Source: Saprospiraceae bacterium UBA1994
GTDB lineage: Bacteria > Bacteroidota > Bacteroidia > Chitinophagales > Saprospiraceae
Reading direction: 5' to 3'
Assembly: GCA_002335865.1 (NCBI GenBank)
Contig: DDCY01000025.1
Coordinates: forward strand, 1 to 50,470
Length of the DNA: 50,470 bases
The notes under the pieces are model-generated. The model saw only the letters and a list, made by a program, of their open reading frames with translations. It did no database searches and was not told the DNA's origin. The translations under genes were made by a program, and so were the position numbers. Below, one piece after another: positions 45,314 through 50,470 of this stretch (position 1 is its first letter; each line of letters begins with the position of its first letter).

Positions 45314-46243
45314 ATGAAAACGAAGGTTGCAATAATAGGCAGTGGCAATATCGGCACAGATCTTATGATCAAAATAATGAGACTTTCTGAGACATTAGAA
45401 ATGTCTGTTTTTGTTGGTATAGATCCTGAGTCGGATGGACTAGCTAGAGCTCAGCGAATGAGTGTTGCTATTTGTCACACTGGCGTAGATGGTTTGATCC
45501 AAATGGGTGTGTGGAAAGATATAAAAATCGTATTCGATGCTACATCTGCAAGGGCACACTTATACAATTGGGATAAGATCAAAGCATTTCCAGATAAAAG
45601 GATCATAGATCTGACGCCTGCTGCTATAGGTCCCTTCTTAGTACCACCAGTTAATTTCTCAGATAACATCGATGTACCTAATGTAAATATGGTAACCTGC
45701 GGAGGACAAGCCACTATCCCAATTGTAGCGGCAGTCAATCGTGTTGCAAAAGTACATTATGGTGAGATCGTAGCTTCAATAGCCAGTAAGTCTGCAGGTC
45801 CTGGAACTAGAGCTAATATTGACGAATTTACAGAGACCACTTCAAAAGCAATAGAAAAAGTAGGCGGTGCAGATCGTGGAAAAGCAATCATTGTTCTTAA
45901 TCCTGCAGAACCACCCTTGGTGATGCGAGATACTGTATTTACATTATCAGAACAAGCAGACAGAGAAAAGATAAGAAAGAGCATTCACGAAATGGTAGCA
46001 GAGGTGCAAAAGTATGTTCCTGGCTATAAGCTACATCAAGAGGTTCAGTTTGATGACATACCAGAATCTGAGCCTGTATTTATAGAAGGTTTGGGGAATA
46101 GACATGGACTTAAAACTACAGTACTTCTAAAAGTAGTTGGTGCTGGACATTATTTGCCGAAGTTTGCTGGAAATTTAGATATTATGACTAGTGCTGCGAG
46201 AGCTACGGCGGAGCGAATGGTTTCTCTCCACATTCCAAAATAA
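45314..46243 (+). CDS. mhpF: Acetaldehyde dehydrogenase, acylating (MhpF)
   Basis: Converts acetaldehyde, NAD+ and CoA to acetyl-CoA. 309 residues, nearly collinear with E. coli MhpF. NAD-binding GSGNIGTDLM at 9-18, VGIDPESDGLARA, FDATSARAH, the catalytic cysteine C129 in MVTCGGQATIP, SKSAGPGTRANIDEFTETT, LNPAEPPLVMRDTV and the end GNLDIMTSAARATAE. MhpF works in a complex with the aldolase MhpE, which channels acetaldehyde; the mhpE gene here is separated from mhpF by a 528-bp insert carrying a pseudogene. Confidence 0.96.
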   Translation: MKTKVAIIGSGNIGTDLMIKIMRLSETLEMSVFVGIDPESDGLARAQRMSVAICHTGVDGLIQMGVWKDIKIVFDATSARAHLYNWDKIKAFPDKRIIDLTPAAIGPFLVPPVNFSDNIDVPNVNMVTCGGQATIPIVAAVNRVAKVHYGEIVASIASKSAGPGTRANIDEFTETTSKAIEKVGGADRGKAIIVLNPAEPPLVMRDTVFTLSEQADREKIRKSIHEMVAEVQKYVPGYKLHQEVQFDDIPESEPVFIEGLGNRHGLKTTVLLKVVGAGHYLPKFAGNLDIMTSAARATAERMVSLHIPK

Positions 46244-46327
46244 AGGAAATTTCATATTCCAAAAATATTGAACGAAAATGAATTTAATTTTATCTGTAAG
46301 AGCCATGTATGGGATTTGGACTTTTAG

Positions 46328-46768
46328 ATTTTATATATTAGAATTTATTTTTTTAGAAAATTGGATTTGCAAAATTTAAAGGAGAGCACATTGGGACTTG
46401 CTATTCTTATAAGACTATTTATGAGTAGATTATCTAAGATTACTTACAATTTTAAAGACACAAAATAAACAACCAAATCATCAAGCTCTCTAGAAGCTAA
46501 CTATATAAAGGCGAATGAAAAAATAGGACCGAAATATCTTGATTATATTATGAAAATTGCAAAAAACGAAGCTAAATAAAATGTCTATTGATAGAAAGTA
46601 ATTGTAGGCAACAGTGACTTGGATGAAGATACAATAAAAGAAAACAAATACCTTATTGATGAAGTAAAACAACTACAAAGATTACTATCTGCAATAATCA
46701 ATAAACTAAAAATTAAATCTACTCTCGAGCCATGTGCAGAGTTTAAAATTTTAAAACTTGGAATTTAA
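46328..46768 (+). pseudogene. Four-helix-bundle protein pseudogene (23S rRNA intervening-sequence type)
   Basis: One continuous reading frame shows the family, broken only by stops. DLQNLKESTLGLAILIRLF (from 46364) and LSKITYNFKD match the first helix. Then comes a stop at 46466 where the family has a glutamine (CAA to TAA). SSSSLEANYIKANEK (46478-46522) is the hallmark (S-S-x-S-x-x-A-N-Y-x-E-A-N-E), and KIAKNEAK follows. A stop at 46577 replaces the expected acidic residue (E-A-K-E), and TGA (46589) and TAG (46592) replace the expected W-L. The last helix is LIDEVKQLQRLLSAIINKLK. No frameshift, no obvious start. Family function unknown. It is inserted between mhpF and mhpE on the same strand. 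Confidence 0.82.
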
Positions 46769-46771
46769 ATT

Positions 46772-47785
46772 ATGGATTATAATATCAAAATAGTCGACGT
46801 AACACTACGTGATGGAATGCATGCCATTCGCCATCAATATTCTAAAGAAAAAATAAAAGAAATAGCAATCGCTTTGGACCAAGCAGGAGTTGATGCTATT
46901 GAAATTTCTCATGGTGATGGATTAGCTGGTGGAAGCTTCAATTATGGGTTCGGAGCACATACCGATTGGGATTGGTTAGAAGAAATTAATGAGGTATTGA
47001 CATATGCAAAATTGACTACATTAATTCTACCTGGAATTGCAACCATTGACGATCTGAAGAAAGCTCGCGATCTCGGCGTGGAATCTGTGCGGATCGCTAC
47101 ACACTGTACTGAAGCGGATATATCACCACAGCATATTGCAGCAGCGAAAGATCTCGGCATGGATGTCGGAGGATTTCTGATGATGGCACATATGAATAAA
47201 CCTGCCAAGCTAGCACAACAAGCGAAAATCATGGAAGATGCTGGAGCAGATTGCGTGTATGTAACAGACTCTGCAGGAGCATTACTCATGGATGGAGTAG
47301 TTGATAGAATCAAGGCATTCAAAGATGTATTAAAAGACGAAACAGAAATTGGTATTCATTGTCACCATAATCTATCCCTTGGAGTAGCTAATACAGTAGT
47401 AGCAATGCAACATGGTGCGACTAGGTTAGATGCATCACTTGCAGGAATGGGTGCAGGTGCTGGTAACGCGCCGATAGAAGTACTCATAGCTGTAATCAAT
47501 AAAATGGGGGTAAAGCATAATTCTGACGTATACAAACTTATGGATGCTGCAGATGATTTGATACGACCATTGCAAGAAAGACCAGTACGTGTAGATAGAG
47601 AGACACTTTCTCTTGGCTACGCGGGAGTCTACTCTAGTTTCTTGCTGCATTCTGAAAGAGCTGCCAAGAAATATGGATTAGACACTAGAGCTATCCTTGA
47701 AGAACTAGGACGGAGAAATATGGTGGGTGGTCAAGAGGATATGATCGTGGATGTGGCTTTGGATATGATTTCAAAGAAAAAATAG
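46772..47785 (+). CDS. mhpE: 4-hydroxy-2-oxovalerate aldolase (MhpE)
   Basis: Splits 4-hydroxy-2-oxovalerate into pyruvate and acetaldehyde. 337 residues, the same length as E. coli MhpE and highly similar: VDVTLRDGMHAIRHQYS at the start (active-site R13, metal ligand D14), EISHGDGLAGGSFNYGFGAH, RIATHCTEADISPQHI, GIHCHHNLSLGVAN (metal-binding histidines near 196-198), DASLAGMGAGAGNAP, and the C-terminal part that binds MhpF (MDAADDLIRPLQERPVRVDRETL). Follows the pseudogene by only 3 bp, so its translation signals lie in that remnant. Confidence 0.96.
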   Translation: MDYNIKIVDVTLRDGMHAIRHQYSKEKIKEIAIALDQAGVDAIEISHGDGLAGGSFNYGFGAHTDWDWLEEINEVLTYAKLTTLILPGIATIDDLKKARDLGVESVRIATHCTEADISPQHIAAAKDLGMDVGGFLMMAHMNKPAKLAQQAKIMEDAGADCVYVTDSAGALLMDGVVDRIKAFKDVLKDETEIGIHCHHNLSLGVANTVVAMQHGATRLDASLAGMGAGAGNAPIEVLIAVINKMGVKHNSDVYKLMDAADDLIRPLQERPVRVDRETLSLGYAGVYSSFLLHSERAAKKYGLDTRAILEELGRRNMVGGQEDMIVDVALDMISKKK

Positions 47786-47819
47786 AACTTATATATACCT
47801 AGTTTAGTTGTGAATAAAT

Positions 47820-49265
47820 ATGGACATCAAAGACAAATCACTACTCAGAAGTGAAGCCTATATTAATGGAGAATGGATTAAAAAAGAAACTACTTTTTCG
47901 GTTTATAATCCATATAATCATGTCAAAATAGCTGAAGTTTCAAACTGCATCCAAGTAGATACTGAATCTGCTATTACTGCAGCCGATCATGCATTCCAGA
48001 TATGGAGTAACTACACCGCTAACAAGCGAAGTAGAATTCTGCGAAACTGGTATGAGCTCATTATTGAGAATGTAACTGACTTAGCTCATATTTTGACTAT
48101 CGAACAAGGTAAACCATTACAGGAAGCCATTGGAGAAATCAAGTACGGTGCTTCTTATATAGAATGGTTTGCAGAAGAAGCGAAGCGTGTGTATGGAGAT
48201 GTAATCCCTGGCCAAAGTCGTAAGAATAGAATAACTGTAATCAAACAACCCGTAGGAATTATTGGAGCTATTACACCTTGGAATTTCCCGAGTGCAATGA
48301 TTACTCGCAAGGTCGGCCCTGCTTTAGCTGCTGGTTGTACAGTAATAGTAAAGCCCTCTGAATATACTCCCCTCTCTGCTTTAGCATTGGCTGAGTTATC
48401 CGATAGAGCAGGATTTCCAAAAGGTGTAATAAATATTGTAACGACAAAAGATGCAGCTGCTATCGGAGAATCATTGACTTCTAATTCCAAAGTAAAAAAG
48501 ATCTCATTTACTGGATCGACTCCTGTGGGAAAAATAGTCCTAAAACAGTCAGCCGATCAAATTAAAAAAGTCACTCTTGAATTAGGTGGAAATGCGCCTT
48601 TCATTGTTTTTGCAGATGCAGATATAGACGCTGCAGTTTCAGGATGTTATGATTCTAAATTTAGAAACGGAGGACAGACTTGTGTGTGTACCAATCGAAT
48701 ATTTCTGCATGAATCTATTCATAACGAGTTTATCGAAAAATTTGCTAATAAAGTCAAATCAATAAAAACTGGATATGGTCTAGACAAAGGTGTCGAAATA
48801 GGTCCGATGATCAATGAAAATGCGGTAATCAAAGATATAAATCTGATAAAAGATGCAACTAACAAAGGTGCGAAAGTAATCGCTGGTGGAATGCGAAAAA
48901 AAGGTTTGTTTATCGAGCCTACGATTTTATGCAACATAGATTCGAATATGGATATTTTTTCATCAGAGATCTTTGGACCTATTGCAGCGATATACAAATT
49001 TAAATCTGAATCCGAAGTAATAGAAATAGCTAACAACACAAAATATGGTCTTGCTTCATACTTTTATGGACGTGACTATAAATTAATATGGAGAGTAGCT
49101 GAAGCACTAGAGTTCGGAATGGTCGGAATCAATACTGGCCTAATGTCTACCGTCGCGGCTCCATTTGGAGGTATAAAAGAAAGTGGGTTTGGTAGAGAGG
49201 GATCTAAATATGGTATAGACGAATATCTAAATATTAAGTATATGTGTTGGGGAGATGTGGAGTGA
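47820..49265 (+). CDS. gabD: Succinate-semialdehyde dehydrogenase, GabD-like
   Basis: 481 residues. The sequence is of the GabD type: YGASYIEWFAEEAKRVYGDVIPG, ITPWNFPSAMITRKVGPALAAGC, K178 in VKPSEYTP, FTGSTPVGK from 230, general base E254 in VTLELGGNAPFIVF, catalytic C288 in FRNGGQTCVCTNR. The C-V-C after the active cysteine is distinctive for GabD. It should oxidise succinate semialdehyde to succinate with NAD(P)+. Placement 34 bp after mhpE implies the pathway served by the operon yields a semialdehyde; a related semialdehyde cannot be excluded. No terminator is seen right after it. Confidence 0.9.
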   Translation: MDIKDKSLLRSEAYINGEWIKKETTFSVYNPYNHVKIAEVSNCIQVDTESAITAADHAFQIWSNYTANKRSRILRNWYELIIENVTDLAHILTIEQGKPLQEAIGEIKYGASYIEWFAEEAKRVYGDVIPGQSRKNRITVIKQPVGIIGAITPWNFPSAMITRKVGPALAAGCTVIVKPSEYTPLSALALAELSDRAGFPKGVINIVTTKDAAAIGESLTSNSKVKKISFTGSTPVGKIVLKQSADQIKKVTLELGGNAPFIVFADADIDAAVSGCYDSKFRNGGQTCVCTNRIFLHESIHNEFIEKFANKVKSIKTGYGLDKGVEIGPMINENAVIKDINLIKDATNKGAKVIAGGMRKKGLFIEPTILCNIDSNMDIFSSEIFGPIAAIYKFKSESEVIEIANNTKYGLASYFYGRDYKLIWRVAEALEFGMVGINTGLMSTVAAPFGGIKESGFGREGSKYGIDEYLNIKYMCWGDVE

Positions 49266-49846
49266 GAAAAAGGAAAAAGCTGTTGCACGAATAGCCTATT
49301 TAAAATCTTCTTAAGAGCTTAACATTTTGAAACCTCAAGACCATATATTCTATAGACATTAGCACCTCAACAGCCTAGTTTGCTTCAATACATTAAATAT
49401 CTAACATAAAATTATTCGACCAATTAGCTATGACTGAGACTGGTGATGGATATTTTATAGAATTTCTACCTCCTCCTCAATCTATATAATATTTGGTAAA
49501 AACTACGACCTAATACCATAGAGTAGATTGACTAAAGAGATGGATAGCATGTCAAAGTAAATGCCATAAGAGCGGCATACCACAGCAAAAGATGAAATCT
49601 TCGAATCTATGGTATTCGACACTAGAACTAATTCACCAAAAGAATCAGATACATCTATCACGGCTGAGAACAGATCCGTCTTTTCTCAGCAAATTGGAGG
49701 GTATCTAAGCGATCGGAAAGATAGTATTCTCATAACTTTAGTCCGTTAATACCGCATAGTTAATTATTTAGAGTGCTATATACACTTGAATGTCAATCGT
49801 TTAATTTCAACCCAAAATATTATTACATTTTTTATTACATAGATAC
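49266..49846. other. Gene-free stretch before tRNA-Asp
   Basis: About 580 bp. On the plus strand 49570-49746 is open for 59 codons without a start codon and ends at TAA (49747-49749), but no family is recognised. A hairpin GCTGAGAA/TTCTCAGC with inner AGA/TCT pairing and a TCCG loop lies at 49663-49690. Confidence 0.4.
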
Positions 49847-49876
49847 TTGCAAGAATAGAAAATGATACTATTTTTG
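49847..49876 (+). promoter_or_regulatory. Promoter of tRNA-Asp, TTG-N19-TATTTTTG
   Basis: TTG at 49847-49849, 19 bp spacer, TATTTTTG at 49869-49876: an exact match to the Bacteroidota consensus. It lies 19 bp before the mature tRNA 5' end. Confidence 0.8.
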
Positions 49877-49895
49877 CACAGCTATTAACAGCAAC

Positions 49896-49969
49896 GGTCT
49901 GGTAGTTCAGCTGGTTAGAATACCTGCCTGTCACGCAGGGGGTCGCGGGTTCGAGTCCCGTCCAGACCG
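49896..49969 (+). tRNA. tRNA-Asp (anticodon GTC)
   Basis: 74 nt. Acceptor GGTCTGG pairs with CCAGACC (49962-49968) plus discriminator G. D-loop with AGTTCAGCTGGTTAGAA, anticodon arm CTGCCTGTCACGCAG (anticodon GTC), T-arm GCGGGTTCGAGTCCCGT. The CCA end is not encoded. Confidence 0.97.
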
Positions 49970-49981
49970 CTCCAATAGAAT

Positions 49982-50016
49982 AAAGGGTTTTCATCGATAG
50001 ATGAAGACCCTTTTTC
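49982..50016 (+). terminator. Terminator of tRNA-Asp
   Basis: AAAGGGT and ACCCTTT plus inner TTCATC/GATGAA form a long stem with a GATA loop, followed by TTTTTCTTTT. It starts 13 bp after the tRNA. Confidence 0.88.
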
Positions 50017-50135
50017 TTTTGTGGTGTAAACATAGTGTAAACAAACAAAGAGTCTAGTCCTCATTTGGACTATAATTGATAACTAATGAGCGAATTCAAA
50101 AGTTCCTAAAATGACTCTTTGTCAATAGGTTACGT

Positions 50136-50426
50136 TTAGGAGTTGAACATCCCAAAGCATGTAATCACCTGTTTACAAACTTTTGTCAATCCTGAATACC
50201 AACTACTCGTTCTTACTTCGAAAATCTCCTCAAGTGATTCCATACTTGTTTGGTACAATCCAATACTGTCTGTTGTTGTATTAAGTTTTGGATCAACAAG
50301 TATTTCAGCAAAATCTTCCTTATATCTTGAAATCTTAAAGCTCAACTCATTTATATCCATCGTTTTTGCACTATTTAACGTTAAGGTGATTCTGAGATTC
50401 AAATTATTTAGTGATATCTGTTTCAT
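50136..50426 (-). CDS. Hypothetical protein, 96 residues
   Basis: An open frame of 96 codons from ATG at 50426, on the minus strand, convergent with tRNA-Asp. The composition is ordinary for a soluble protein (LNLRITLTLNSAKTMDINEL, SRYKEDFAEILVDPKLNT, SLEEIFEVRTSSWYSGL), with no signal peptide or membrane segment. I do not recognise a family. The frame on the opposite strand (50143-50445) is of similar length but hydrophobic and serine-rich in a way typical of antisense frames, so I favour the minus strand. Could be spurious. Confidence 0.42.
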   Translation of the reverse strand: MKQISLNNLNLRITLTLNSAKTMDINELSFKISRYKEDFAEILVDPKLNTTTDSIGLYQTSMESLEEIFEVRTSSWYSGLTKVCKQVITCFGMFNS

Positions 50427-50470
50427 CTTAATTGCTTTTAATTGATAGAGAATGTGGATTACCTAAGATA

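Noticed and set aside
46466..46594. Stop-codon readthrough or recoding of the four-helix-bundle frame
   Set aside because: Three different stop codons occur at four places and no start codon is evident; decay is a simpler explanation.
46328..46768. Link of the four-helix-bundle gene to a diversity-generating retroelement
   Set aside because: Some DGR accessory proteins share the fold, but no reverse transcriptase or template/variable repeat is in the window.
49776..50048. Minus-strand ORF of 90 codons containing GLEPATPCVTGRYSNQLNYQ
   Set aside because: It is the antisense of tRNA-Asp; this peptide is a well-known false prediction.
1..50470. CRISPR array, intact insertion sequence or prophage
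   Set aside because: No regularly spaced repeats, cas, transposase, integrase or phage structural genes were found anywhere in the window.

Overview
The window is chromosomal DNA from an AT-rich member of the Bacteroidota, most likely in or near the Saprospiria-type lineages. The evidence is a type IX secretion (T9SS) C-terminal sorting domain, a DUF1501/DUF1800 pair, the Bacteroidetes-type GlmU-like nucleotidyltransferase, a UMF1-type transporter, absence of Shine-Dalgarno sequences, and repeated TAnnTTTG promoter elements. The best promoter has the full TTG-N19-TAnnTTTG form and lies ahead of tRNA-Asp. Gene order is dense and mostly housekeeping. I see no intact insertion sequence, prophage or CRISPR array.

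Layout. 1-4446: TetR regulator, small membrane protein, class-3-type aldehyde dehydrogenase, UMF1 transporter. 4537-7936: apparent operon rimK / AstE-like zinc deacylase / PBP4-type peptidase. 7954-12828 (mostly minus strand): thioredoxin-like protein, GNAT, O-antigen ligase, an FkbM methyltransferase remnant, DeaD helicase with a long structured leader. 13321-18329: ferritin, a secreted phosphodiesterase with a LamG domain and an incomplete C-terminus, LON-domain protein, PEP carboxykinase. 18563-24840: heme-type TonB receptor overlapping an orphan histidine kinase, rlmN, purA. 25497-31730: hydrolase, SerA-like dehydrogenase, then the three-gene unit T9SS-sorted discoidin protein / DUF1800 / DUF1501. 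32070-43860: PqiA-like protein, RhlE-like helicase, CvfB-like protein with a repeat tail, phosphoglucose/phosphomannose isomerase, YraN, ribosomal protein L31 type B, GlmU-like enzyme, methyltransferase, TPR protein, aconitase. 44468-49265: mhpD-mhpF-mhpE-gabD, converting 2-hydroxypentadienoate to pyruvate and acetyl-CoA plus a succinate-semialdehyde dehydrogenase. 49896-49969: tRNA-Asp.

How genes work together. The mhp genes form the lower half of a meta-cleavage pathway; the ring-cleaving upper half is not here. Aconitase and PEP carboxykinase would receive the carbon. RimK (adds glutamates to protein C-termini) sits directly before an M14-family zinc enzyme, which suggests a writer/eraser pair. 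The T9SS/DUF1800/DUF1501 unit is the best candidate for an undescribed surface system.

Less obvious structures read from the sequence: a four-helix-bundle (23S rRNA intervening-sequence type) pseudogene with four in-frame stops inside the mhp operon; a 14-residue repeat tail on the CvfB-like protein; a 7-bp-period GACTGTn repeat running into a stop codon; 5'-proximal palindromes in the deaD and purA leaders; and several inverted repeats in gene-free stretches, one beside a possible IS end.
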